Shown one piece after another: positions 54,680 to 64,000 of a stretch of DNA of 64,000 bases (within the stretch, counting starts at the first letter, position 1; every line of letters begins with the position of its first letter). This stretch comes from Chionis minor (Eukaryota > Chordata > Aves > Charadriiformes > Chionididae): the NCBI GenBank assembly GCA_013398295.1, contig VZSF01009115.1, positions 124,001 to 188,000 on the forward strand, written 5' to 3'. The notes under the pieces were generated by a model, which did no database searches, was not told the DNA's origin, and worked only from the letters and a program-made list of their open reading frames with translations. The position numbers and the translations under genes were made by a program.

Positions 54680-54855
54680 ACTCCAATATTTTCCTGGACT
54701 ATCTCCAATATGCCCCTGTCTTTCTTGTACCAGGGATCCCAGCACTGGACACGTCACCCAGATGTGCTCATCAAAGGAGCAGGACTGCCTCCCTTGACCT
54801 GCTTGCAATGCTCTGTCTGATGTGCTCCAAGAGGCTCTTGGCTTTCTTCAAACAA
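54680..54855 (-). mobile_element. CR1 LINE internal fragment
   Basis: The plus strand reads CTCCAATATGCCCCTGTCTT, TACCAGGGATCCCAGCACTG and AGATGTGCTCATCAAAGGAG, then CTGCCTCCCTTGACCTGCTT. This is the reverse complement of a CR1 segment upstream of the 3' end. The 3' tail octamers are missing. It overlaps the same CR1 interval as the end of the neighbouring copy at 53426-53934, so it is a separate insertion. Confidence 0.65.
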
Positions 54856-57132
54856 ATAATGACAGAGAACAATCTTAGTGTCTGGTGGGTTTGGAACATA
54901 CTGTCCCCAGTTAAAAGCTACCCCTAAGCATCTACAAACAAATATACACGATTTTTCAAACTATTAGTCTGTGCTGTAGTCTATGCCACTGCATTTTCAC
55001 TACTATTGCTTCCTGTACTAGGGAACCAAGGTTTATGTGGGCTCACTCTAAGTGCTACAGCTGCACTCTTTGATGTCAGTTTTTGAAAGTACTTGGTGTT
55101 TGAAGCTAAACCGTTGAATTTTCAGCCGATGTTACTGATGTTCTAACACATGATCCTTTCTGCCAAGTCTGCTGCGGAATGGAAATGGTAGAACAGATGT
55201 GAGGACAAGAGGTAGTTTCTTATCTTTAGTGTGATGTTCTAAAGATAGCACAGTAACATCCTTAATTTGGTGCCTTAGTGGTGACTGAGCTATTTCTCAA
55301 ATCTGTGGTAGTAAGTACATGGTGTAGCTTCATGTTTTAGGGTCGTAATGTCCTGTACTGTTTGTTGCTTGGTACCAATACTCTGGTCCTTCTGTCTGCC
55401 GGAGCTGAAAGCAGATCTGGCCTTCGTCTGCAAAATGATTTGCTAGTGTTAGCTCATAATGTGATAGCTAGTCTTGCTGCATAAACAATACAACTGATAA
55501 ACGCTTCTTGGGAGACTTTGAATTTAAAATCAAGAGCTCTGAAAATAGAAGCCAAAGCAGCTACTGGATAAAGTCTCAGCCATGTTTCCCCATGGGCATT
55601 TCTAGAAAACCTTATCTTCAGAGCTGGTGAAAGGAGTGAATCAACTGATACATCCCAGAACATTTCTCTCATTCTTTTGAGTCCTTCATAAAAAGCACAG
55701 GCTGCAATAAAAGCAGCCTTTCCCTAAAGAGAATCAATCAGCTATCAAACTGCATTTCCTTTCTCAAACAGATATCAGATGCTGTACAAGAAAGCACAAA
55801 AGACATTACAAAACAGCCTTCCCACAATGAAAGCTTCTCCCTAATTCTCTATAATTAGAATGACTTTTGAATGAGAAGCAGCCTGTACAATTTGTGCTGC
55901 CTGAGAGACTTCCTGCTCCAAGGAGCTATGAAATAATAACCCAGAGTGGGCTGCGTCAAACCTTCCCCAGCAGAATTAATTTTGTCTCCTGGACATCAGT
56001 GAGAGCTTTGTGATGGATTCATAGAGTAGCTGGGCAGAGGGGCACATGGTGATAACACAGTTTGGTCTCAGTGTTACACAGACCATGAGGCAGACCTGCA
56101 AATTTTCACACCTAGACAATTTCTGGTAGAGCAAGACACACTCTTTGGGTCTACAGTGTTTTCCCTTGGCTTCCTACTGACCCTTGTGAAAGCCACATGT
56201 GCTGCATTGGCCCCAAATCCAAATGCTGACCAATGCCAGCTAGCAAATCAGAAGTTTCATGCTGGAATGCTCCTCAGTTTGCATCAACCTTGTAGCCTTT
56301 GAAAATGTTGCTTGCTGTATTAGGTTTGCACCACCATTTATAGGGAATGGGAGGAAAAGACACTGTTGTTTCAAAACAAGTATTATTCAATGTTTATTAA
56401 AAGCAGGTTATTTCACTTATTCATATATCCTCAAAGGCAGTTCGAGCCTTCTATATACATATCTTCTAAAACTAAATAATCCACAGTCAATAGATGCTCC
56501 TTTTTAGTGAGTATGGTGAATTAATGTCAACTGTAAATAATGTGTGTACTTATATTGCCCAAAAGAAACATGAAATGAGAGAGGTTTGTGATTTTTTTTT
56601 ATTTAACCTGCTAGTTGAGTTATACGCATATTGTGGCAGTGTCATAGCCTTGGTCAGTGAAATTATATTAAAGAAAAGCTTTGTTTGCTAAGAATGATGT
56701 TAGGCTACTGGAGAGGTAAGTGGTGGGAAACTTGACCAAAAATACCCTCAATTATTTTAATTTTGTACTTTGATTACTGCACTAGACTAAGCATCCAGTC
56801 CAAAAGGTGCTCATTTTTCATTTGCAACAAAAGATTTTGGTGAAGAATTTTTCTAATCATGGGTCAGTGAAGATTATTAATTTTTTAAAAATCTGGCCCA
56901 CTTGGAATACCTACTGATTTTAATGGGAGATAGAAAAACGAGTAGCTTGCTATCTTTTACCCTTTCTGTTTCTTCTGATATCCACCAGTGACTTGACTTG
57001 AGCACAAAACCTGCTTAGCTACACAAATAAGTTATGGGAATCAAAACACATAGAGCAGGCATAGTTCAAACTGTGGTCCTCAGAGTAAAAAGTCACAGCA
57101 AGATAACAGAAAATAACAGAGGAATGAACTAA
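54856..57132. other. Intergenic, nothing recognised
   Basis: This is AT-rich sequence without a named repeat. ORFs of up to 89 codons occur on both strands and look like chance. Confidence 0.5.
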
Positions 57133-57548
57133 TGTCAACAAGTATCACTTCTTGACTAGGAGGACAGGAGTAGGGGGAAGTGGGGTTGCCAGAAGGTAAC
57201 CTGAGGTAACCTAAGACTAATTAGCATGGTGAAAATGCCCTGGGAGAAGACCTTACATGCTGATGTCAGACCACCTTTGTATAATGAACTAGCCACTAAT
57301 CAGAGCAGGTGCAGGAGGGCATTAATTATATAATCAAAAGGTGATCAGTGAACAAGTTTTGTGTAACTTGTTCTTTGTTGTAAACTGTGTAAAAACCCAC
57401 AACCCCTCTGAAGAGGTGTGCTCGCTTTGTGAACTATCGCCTGGCACCCCTTTCTGTCCAGAACTGCGATAAAGATTAGAAGGTGGATCTCAACTCTGCG
57501 TGCTCATTGGCTTCTGCAAACCGCGCACAAATCTAAACCTTGACAACA
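57133..57548 (+). mobile_element. Probable solo LTR of an endogenous retrovirus
   Basis: The left end starts TGTCAACAAG and the right end reads CCTTGACAACA, so the termini are TG..CA with a 6-base inverted repeat (TGTCAA/TTGACA). The hexamer AACTAA flanks the left end directly (57127-57132) and recurs at 57550-57555. This is a likely target-site duplication, offset by a base or so, which leaves the right boundary uncertain within 57545-57550. Inside, TGTGTAAAAACCC is TATA-like, and GCGATAAAGATT about 100 bases later looks like a weak poly(A) signal. A short U5-like segment follows. There are no retroviral genes. It lies roughly 450 bases past the candidate KCNV1 poly(A) signal and reads toward it. 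Confidence 0.6.
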
Positions 57549-57996
57549 AAACTAAGTTTGTAAATGACTTCTATGCTGCCAAGGCTGTATTAGCTCCTGC
57601 AACTTCTAGAGCAACTGAAGAGGATGCTCTACATTATGGCACCTATTCCATGACTATTTTATACTTTGCTGCAGATCTTGCAATCTCTTAGTACTTTCAC
57701 CTATCTCCTGATAGCCACCATGTATCCGGTAGCCCTTTGCTTCTCTTCAAATGAGGAAATTTTCCCCCCTCCACGGTTTAGTATCCTCTTTTTCATGGAA
57801 AAGGAGTAGAAGATGGCAATAAGAAAGGGGGTCAAGATGAAGCTTGTTAGAGGAATGTTATCCTAAATTTATTCAACATTTCACTTCCTTAGACTTTCCA
57901 GTTTTTCTTAATTTCTTTGACTTTTGTTCTTCTAATGCAAAAATAAATCTTCTAGATCTTCAAAATTCAAAACAACGTGGCAGTTTTCATTATGAC
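57549..57996. other. Short intergenic stretch between LTR and KCNV1 3' end
   Basis: Nothing is recognised here apart from a second minus-strand AATAAA at 57868-57873. Confidence 0.5.
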
Positions 57997-58303
57997 TTTA
58001 TTATTATACAATAGCAAGGACATAAGATTCATAGACAAATGATTGCGCCACTGTTTTACTTTGATGGACTCATTATTTCTCATCTCACCCACCACAACCC
58101 AGTTCTGGAAATAGGTTTCAGAGCTCCTTGAGAGACTCCATATTATGAATTTTGCCTTTTGTATACAATAATTATCTCAGTCTTTTCATGTAAGTAAAGC
58201 TCCAGCTGGAAAAGCAAATAAACTATGTGTCAAATAATAATAAAAAGAGATGCTTAATAGTACATTTTTGAAGTAGTCTATTTGCTATACAAGGCTAAAT
58301 AAC
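57997..58303 (-). other. KCNV1: Candidate KCNV1 3' UTR with poly(A) signal
   Basis: The first canonical AATAAA on the minus strand after the stop codon is at 57997-58002 (TTTATT on the plus strand), about 300 bases downstream. A second lies at 57868-57873. I cannot tell from sequence which is used. The segment is AT-rich with no recognised repeat. The actual 3' UTR could be longer. Confidence 0.35.
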
Positions 58304-58815
58304 TTAAAACCAAAAATCATCTGCTCCACTGCTCCTTGTACTTGCTCTCTCTCTGCTTTTTAACCGTAACATGTCCATGACGCTGCGTGCATATATGTCT
58401 CGCAAATTAACATTGATATTTGAATCGCTGGATGAGTTCTTTGTGAGTTTCTTTAAAGCTTCACGCTGCCGAAGAGCAGCTTCTTTTATCTTCAGTGTAA
58501 AGTAACAGGCAGAAAAACGGTCATTTATTATAGCTATTGGCAAAGCCAAAACCAGTATTCCTGATAGTATACATATAAAGGCCACTACCTTACCAATGGT
58601 AGTATCTGGTCTAATGTCACCATAACCAACGGTTGTCATGGAAGTTGTTGCCCACCACCAAGCACCAGGTACACTTGTGAAAGTTGTGCCTGGCACACCT
58701 TGCTCAACAAAGTACTCCACGGTGGAAAATATAGAGATTCCTACAGAGAGGAAAAGTAGCAAAAGGCCAACCTCCTCGTAGCACTGGGCGATAGTCATCC
58801 CAAGGGACCGCAAGC
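58304..58815 (-). CDS. KCNV1: KCNV1 (Kv8.1) terminal coding exon, partial gene
   Basis: This is the last coding exon of a Kv8.1 potassium channel subunit, a plasma-membrane protein. Kv8.1 does not conduct alone; it co-assembles with Kv2/Kv3-class subunits and alters their gating (family knowledge). The exon encodes a split Gly codon plus 169 residues and ends in TAA at 58304-58306. From the N-terminal side it contains the S4-S5 linker (GLRSLGMTIAQCYEE), S5 (GLLLLFLSVGISIFS), the pore helix (AWWWATTSMT), the filter TVGYGD at 58616-58633, S6 (about exon residues 74-98) and a cytoplasmic tail ending DDFWF. S6 reads LALPIAIIND, so the PxP gating motif of conducting Kv channels is absent, as expected for a silent subunit. 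The exon starts after a CTTTCAG acceptor; the ORF continues upstream into intron by chance. T1, S1-S3 and most of S4 are not in the window. I identify it by close agreement with remembered mammalian Kv8.1. The reading frame is intact. Confidence 0.94.
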
Positions 58816-58840
58816 CTGAAAGACAAGAAATGCTGTCAGT
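58816..58840 (-). promoter_or_regulatory. KCNV1: 3' splice acceptor of the KCNV1 last exon
   Basis: Read on the minus strand, the segment runs ACTGAC (a branch-point-like hexamer at 58835-58840), then a pyrimidine-rich stretch ending TTTCTTGTCTTTCAG, immediately before the exon base G at 58815. The intron interrupts a Gly codon after its first base (phase 1). This places the exon start, because protein similarity to Kv8.1 begins exactly at GLRSLG. Confidence 0.88.
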
Positions 58841-59184
58841 AGGCTGATTCACGTAGCTGCCGTCACAACTTTGCAAAACATCTCTTATTTGAAAGCCGAC
58901 TGGCTTCTGTTTTTCTTTGACTTCTAGATAACCTACCTTAAGAAAAAAGGGGTGCTGCTCTCAACACAACTGGGAAAAGACGATTTAAAGAAATAGACCA
59001 AAATGTTAGACTGAACCCCTGGAATCATCTCTGTTTCCTTAATACAGAGCATAGAAATCTGACTCATTACTTGTTTGAACTACGTATGCATATGATTCAG
59101 AAAAACTAACCAATCTTGATATAGTAATTGGCTATAGCAGAAGATCAAGCACAAATTTGAATAAGTTATCTAAATAACCATTTT
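58841..59184 (-). other. KCNV1 intron (proximal part), no other feature seen
   Basis: This is intron directly upstream of the last KCNV1 exon. I see no further exon with Kv channel motifs, and nothing else recognisable. Confidence 0.7.
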
Positions 59185-59245
59185 TGCGGTTTAACCCCAG
59201 TCAGCAAGTAGGACCACGCAGCTGTTTGTTCAGTCCTCACTTTGG
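59185..59245 (+). mobile_element. ERVL-type LTR fragment
   Basis: The segment begins GCGGTTTAACCCCAGTCAGC and continues through ACCACGCAGCTGTTTGTTCA. This resembles the start of a very common avian ERVL-class LTR (remembered pattern: GGTTTAACCCCAGC..GCACCACGCAGC..). Only about 60 bases are recognisable before the match fades. It lies in the KCNV1 intron, antisense to the gene. Confidence 0.5.
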
Positions 59246-59319
59246 TCACTTTGGACCAAGCAGCCCTTAGTTACCAAACCTGTGTTCCCAGGTGGACGCT
59301 TAGAGCCTAATTCAGTCCC

Positions 59320-59565
59320 TCAGTATCTTCTCCTTTGCTCAGAACTGTTTTCAATCCTTTTATAGCTCTCATAGCCTCTCTTTGACCCCTCTTTCCCCCA
59401 AAAAACCTATCTTTATCTGCAGACATCAAAACAAATACGGTATTCCAGCAGCAGCTGCATTTGTGCCAAAACTGGCAATAGCAAAGCCTCCCAATGCAAA
59501 CATGATATTTTCCTATTAATTCTCCAATATACTGCATCAGTCCTATTGCCTGTGAGCTGCACAGG
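59320..59565 (-). mobile_element. Old diverged CR1 LINE fragment
   Basis: The plus strand reads TCCTTTGCTCAGAACTG..TTTTATAGCTCTCATAGCCTC, then GTATTCCAGCAGCAGCTGCA and TCTCCAATATACTGCAT. This is the reverse complement of a CR1-like region where older copies carry 'ACACAGTATTCCAGC' type sequence. A 124-codon minus-strand ORF over it (59307-59681) still holds a stretch like the CR1 segment after the reverse transcriptase (REAMRAIKGLKTVLSKGEDT). It is much more diverged than the other CR1 copies, so its limits are approximate. Confidence 0.45.
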
Positions 59566-62500
59566 CAGTCTGTATGCAGCTGACTGCTCTCCGTAACCTG
59601 CCATGTTCCTTTTAGAGCTGCTGCCTCAAGGCTAGACTGCCCGACAAAGCAAGCAGGAAAGTAAATCCAGTAACAGTGCAATGGATAAATGTTGCACGCA
59701 TAAATAAAGAAGGAAGATAACAGGGTACCAGCTCAGCTGAGATACATGGGAGACTGAAATTATCTTCTGAATCACAAGTGATTTTGGACTGGTTTTTAAT
59801 TCTGTTCTTTAAAAATGTACTATGTTTTCTTTAATAAATGAGAAAAACACAATGCTTACAAATTGCCCTTTATGGGGTACACTTCTGTCTAAACCACTGT
59901 TTGCAAAATAGCTTATTGGAGCTCTGCCCCTGCTTGCAGACTTCATGTGCTCATTAGGGTAACAAGCAATTCGATTTGCTTTTCTTTCCTCAATCTCAAA
60001 CTACAAGATGTTAAAATTTCTTGTTGCTTTTGGCTGTTTCTTTTCCCCTTCAGGTCTAATGTTTTAGACTTTAGGTTTTAAAGTTTTTGTTTATGTACAG
60101 CAAACAATGGAAGTACACACTGGAGTTTGCAGGGAGTGTTTCCTTTTTCAATGTTTTCTTCTAAGAAAGTCCATTTAAGGACTTGCCCATATCCAGGTTT
60201 TGTATTACTGTAACTCTGATCTGTTGGTTAGAATGTTCATTACAATGATATAATTTAAATCTGGAACACAAGGGGAATACCATATATCAGTGTAATTTTT
60301 TCTCTGCTAATATGCCTGCCTCCACATTTTAAAAATACGCTAACATAAGCAGCATAAAAGCTGCGTGAGACAATTGCAAGGATCCAGATTGAACTCTGAT
60401 CTTCCAAGGAAGTTACTATTATCAATTGCCCTGTAAAACTCCCTAGTGACAAGGTAGAAGAATCAATCCATTCAGGTGACCTACGAAGAGGATACTCCAA
60501 TGTAAAATTATCTCTGTAGCATTTCTTTTCAAAGCATAAATGAGTACTGTAAAAGCCAGGGTCTGCCCCTTATGATGGATCCTGAGAATACTATAGCTTC
60601 TATGCTGCCAAGGCTGCAACTCTTGCATAAACCAGGTCAAAATAAGGAGGAACAGGGCAATGACTGCTAACTCTCTGCATCACATTGATAACACCTTCAG
60701 TCAAATATTTTTCCTATGGTTAGTTATTCTGACTGTTTAGGAGTCCGGGTGTTTTTTTAGTAATCATAGTTCTATTATCCTCACCTAAAACAAAGGTACT
60801 GAAAAACTGCAAAAGGTACAGAGATTCAGTGTCTGAAAAAACAGAGCTCAAGCTGTGTCAGTTATCAAAAAGGAAAGCAGGTATTGAAGAATTACCTTAG
60901 TCATCATAAAGCAAAATAATAACTAAAGAACCCTTTAATTTGCTAAAGAAAAAAAAAAAAGAAAACAACTCAAACCCAGAAACTACAATATGAATTTAAA
61001 AAAAAAAAAGAAATTAATTTGGTGAGAGCACATAATTACTGAAATGAATTATCAGTGAATTGATGGTTCTCCATCTCTTTATGTCTTCAGATGAAGTCAG
61101 AAGACATTTTTAGATGTATCTATGAACCAGACAACTTACTGGACTCCCCAGTTCATTCTAAGTGGGAATTAGTTGGTGTATCCAAAAGAACTACAACATT
61201 ATATTGTAACTTTTAAAAATGTCTCTGAGCCCTAGCACACAGCCAAGCTAGGGCTGTTCCAGCACAGACACCTCAGCAAGTCTTATGACTTCCCACAGAA
61301 CTCCTTGCCAGGAGCTGTAACAGCTTGTTTAGTTGTGCTGGAAGGTGTGAAGGTGCTGTAACAGAGCTGGCACGGGGTGGGCAAGCAGACCCGGCCCTGG
61401 GGCCAGCAGCAGGAAGGGGAGGTGTTTCTGCCATGCAGGTCAAGTTCTGTCTCTCTGTTGCCCAAAAGTGGCAATACAAGCTGATGTTTGGGACCTTCAG
61501 TTTACACACAGTGTTTAAATCATCCTAAATTTTAGGCACTAAAAGTGCTGAAGTTTTGCTTTTTCATCTATCCAGAAGCATCTCAATCTGACCTTAGCCT
61601 TCTCTCAAACATATTGCCATCAGAAGCAAGATGCTCACACCCTACTTCTCTTCAAGGAGTCAATCGGTAAATGCTTCCCAGAGGAGGACCAGCAAGGCTT
61701 CCCACAAAACATGGCCCCAGAAGGAAGCCAACAGCTGGGGGGCATCAGAGAACGTGGGAAATGCAGGTTCAGTTCTCACCTATTCTTGTAGCCACTCAGA
61801 TCCTTAATTTTGGTATCTCAGAAGAGTGGTCTCACCTTCTAGCTATACATTTTCTGGGTAGAAGTACTACTGATTTCTCAGTTGCTCCCTGATGAAGTAC
61901 AACACTTTGCATAAGTAATTACACACTCAGTCCAGTCTAGCTCCAGTGTTTCTAGGCATCACACCCCTGCTATTAGCTTGGCTCAGCTTTCTAAGGGGCA
62001 GAAATGATTCTCCATTCCTTCTTCTGTCCCTTCCCCACAACAAGGGTTAATCTGTCATTTCTTTAAACATAAAGTGAACAAAAGAAAAAAGAATTATATT
62101 ATGTTTTTCCTAACTCATTTCTGCCCCTGACAGCAGAGTCAGGCTGCTGTTGGGATCCCAGCTTTGCTATGCGATCACCACGCTCCAGAGATGCTCTCCT
62201 TGTGAATGCGATCATCCCTCCGTGATGAAAGGAGCTGCTGCTTGCAGCCATGAATTTTCTCACCTCTTGTGATCTTGCACTCCTCTTGCCACACAAAGCA
62301 GGCAAGGAGTGCATGAAGCTTCGTCTAATCTGAGAGTGCAGGAGTCAGAGAGAAGCTTCGCTGGGAGGCAGCTTTAAGCTGCCAGACCCAGGGCAAGAGA
62401 GCAGAATCGTTGTGAGTGCCATCCCTAAATACCGAGATTTTTCAGGACTGCCCTAGGCGTGTGCAAGGAGGATGGTCTCAGAGTATGGTACTTATGGGAT

Positions 62501-62607
62501 GCATCTTGCATTAGCAGCTGTGGTTAAGGATGTGTTTAGATGCACATTAACAAAACTGTCTTCTGCTATGAACCTCTAATAGTCAGAAACAGGGCTTCAG
62601 ATGGTCG
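59566..62607. other. KCNV1 intron, no gene seen
   Basis: This is AT-rich intronic sequence. It holds A-rich runs near 60945-60962 and 60998-61010 and a modestly GC-rich patch around 61320-61440. I see no Kv channel exon in any frame. ORFs of 60-81 codons on either strand show no recognisable domain. Confidence 0.6.
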
Positions 62608-63368
62608 TGGTTTGGGCCAGATTAGCCCAAGTAAGCCAAGCAATAGATGCTCCCTCTCTTCTGCAGAGCCTCACTAAACTAGTCTTACTAAACTAGTCTC
62701 TCTTCCCCTCTCTCTTCTGCAGAGCAGGAGAGAGAGAAGAAGAGAGGCTAGTTTAGTAAGAACTAAACTACTTTAATGAAATGTAAAGGAAGAAATAATA
62801 AAAAGAAAATAATTACATATATACAAAAACATATCAAGCTCCCAGGATGACAACCACGTCACCAGCAGGCACCGAGGAAGTCCCAGGCTGGACTCAGCAA
62901 CAGATAGGAACTGCATTCCAGATCTGGATTCAGGAACACACGGATCGGAATCAAAGGCAGCTGAACAGATGGAGTCCTCCTCGGATGCCAGCCATTGAAG
63001 AAAGGGAGCTGACCCTCAGCTTTTATCCTGAGCATGATGCAGATGGGATGGAATACCCTGTTTGGTCAGTTTTGGGTCACCTGTCCTGTCCACTCCTCCC
63101 CGCAGGTGTGACTCCTCTACGCTTTTCCAAGTCCGACCCTCCAACGGGGCAAATAACAAAGCTGGCTGGTCTTGAATGTTAAAGCAATAAGTATAAACAA
63201 GAGCTTGTCTGCATACCGTGCCTTGGCATCAGCTATAAACATGGGTCTTATCGTTCTGAGAGTGAACACTTTCTGCACAATGTACTGTTAATTTCAGCAG
63301 TTAGAAGAGGCCTAGTTAGAAAGTAGAGTCTGAACAAAATTGGTCCTGTTTCACCTCAAACCAGGACA
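62608..63368 (+). mobile_element. Solo LTR of an avian ERVL-type endogenous retrovirus
   Basis: The element reads TGGTTTGGGCCAGATTAGCC at its start and ends AAACCAGGACA, giving TG..CA termini. Internal landmarks in order are a TTTAATGAAATGTAAAG stretch, GAGCATGATGCAGATGGGAT, GGAATACCCTGTTTGGTCAG, TTGGGTCACCTGTCCTG, CAAATAACAAAGCTGGC and CTTGGCATCAGCTATAAAC. This order matches the common avian ERVL-class LTR as I remember it. No gag, pol or env is attached, so it is a solo LTR. I could not confirm a target-site duplication; only GGTC is shared near both ends. A 111-codon ORF at 62847-63182 lies inside and has no recognisable domain. It sits in the KCNV1 intron, opposite to the gene's direction. 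Confidence 0.65.
62684..62760. repeat. Long near-perfect hairpin inside the LTR
   Basis: The left arm is 62684-62720 and the right arm 62724-62760, with a 3-base loop (AGA). Arms of 37 bases pair with four mismatches. The outer 13 bases are exact (CTTACTAAACTAG against CTAGTTTAGTAAG). The inner part is a CTCTCTTC-rich pyrimidine tract facing a GAGAGA-rich purine tract. A partial direct copy of the left arm's TCTTCTGCAGAGC and CACTAAACTAGT lies just upstream at about 62656-62682. Confidence 0.85.
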
Positions 63369-64000
63369 CAGGTCTACAAGTGTATGTTTCTGTTTTAATT
63401 TATTAGGGCTATGTTTTGTCTCCGTAGCAGCATCTCCTCTGACAGAAGATCGAAACAGTGACTTTCTACATTTAAATTATACAGCCTTGATTTAGTGTTC
63501 TGGGCCTAATGGGCAGCAACTCTGAACTACCAAAGAAGCAAACACAGCGACGGTAATGCTGCTCTGGATGGTTTTAATAGGCAAGCATGTTGCATCTTGT
63601 TTTCAAACTGGTACTCTGATAGCTCGCTTCCAGATTAGGAGACTAGACTTTGATATAATTAATACACTTCTACCTAACATGGAATGACTAAAGTCCTAAT
63701 GGCACTCAATACTGTGATATAAAATGTGGTAATATTTTAATGAATTTGAGAATAAATAGACACAGAAGTTTATACCATACCTGCATATCAATACACTTGT
63801 AGTTAACAGTTATTATACCAGTGTCCGAAACACCTGGTTTACTTAAAACTGAGTTTCATGTAACAGTCAAATGCTATAAACTGGAAACTTTATAACTCAA
63901 ATCACCGTATTTCTGGATAACTATTTTGTTATTCAGCACAGAAGTGCCTTGATGAGTTAAAATCATTTTCTTATCTTCAAAATACAATTAGAGAGGAATG
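63369..64000. other. KCNV1 intron, nothing recognised
   Basis: This is AT-rich sequence to the right window edge. I see no exon and no repeat family I can name. Confidence 0.55.

Noticed and set aside
58816..58876. Upstream extension of the KCNV1 ORF to a Met at 58876
   Set aside because: Similarity to Kv8.1 starts exactly after the CTTTCAG acceptor; the extra residues are intron read-through.
62847..63182. 111-codon plus-strand ORF near the right end
   Set aside because: It lies entirely within the ERVL-type LTR, which is non-coding in this class.

Overview
This is nuclear DNA from a bird. The window is AT-rich and almost gene-free. It carries about a dozen copies of the CR1 LINE family, recognisable by their 3' tails (TTGGACYNGATGATC..GGTCYCTTCCAAC followed by ATTCTATG or ATTCTGTG repeats), plus avian ERVL-type LTR fragments. 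It has one clear protein-coding exon. The CR1 tail variants would fit a neoavian bird, but I cannot name the species.

The only supported gene is the terminal coding exon of KCNV1 (Kv8.1, a silent modulatory voltage-gated K+ channel subunit) on the minus strand at 58304-58815. It has a clean AG splice acceptor, the TTVGYGD selectivity filter, S5, S6 and a TAA stop. Its upstream exons are not in the window, so everything from 58816 to 64000 should be intron, with 5' exons beyond the right edge. The ~58 kb to the left lies 3' of KCNV1. From vertebrate gene order as I recall it, this would be the KCNV1-SYBU intergenic interval.

Layout: 1-15.5 kb is anonymous intergenic DNA with two CR1 fragments. 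15.53-17.44 kb is the longest CR1 copy, with a decayed reverse transcriptase that still shows its FADD motif. 17.4-26.7 kb is intergenic with four short CR1 pieces. 26.74 and 32.626 kb are single-N assembly joins. 30.408-34.844 kb is a 2218-bp block present twice, with no indel or visible difference, on either side of the second N. 34.8-57.1 kb is intergenic with three CR1 pieces and a 28-bp perfect AT palindrome. 57.13-57.55 kb is a probable solo LTR just beyond the 3' end of KCNV1. 58.3-58.8 kb is the KCNV1 exon. 59.2-64 kb is intron with an LTR scrap, an old CR1 and a ~760-bp ERVL-type LTR that contains a strong hairpin.

I found no operon, CRISPR array, RNA gene or novel multi-gene system. 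The most actionable observation is the false duplication at 30.4-34.8 kb. The other open reading frames look like chance or repeat-derived ORFs.
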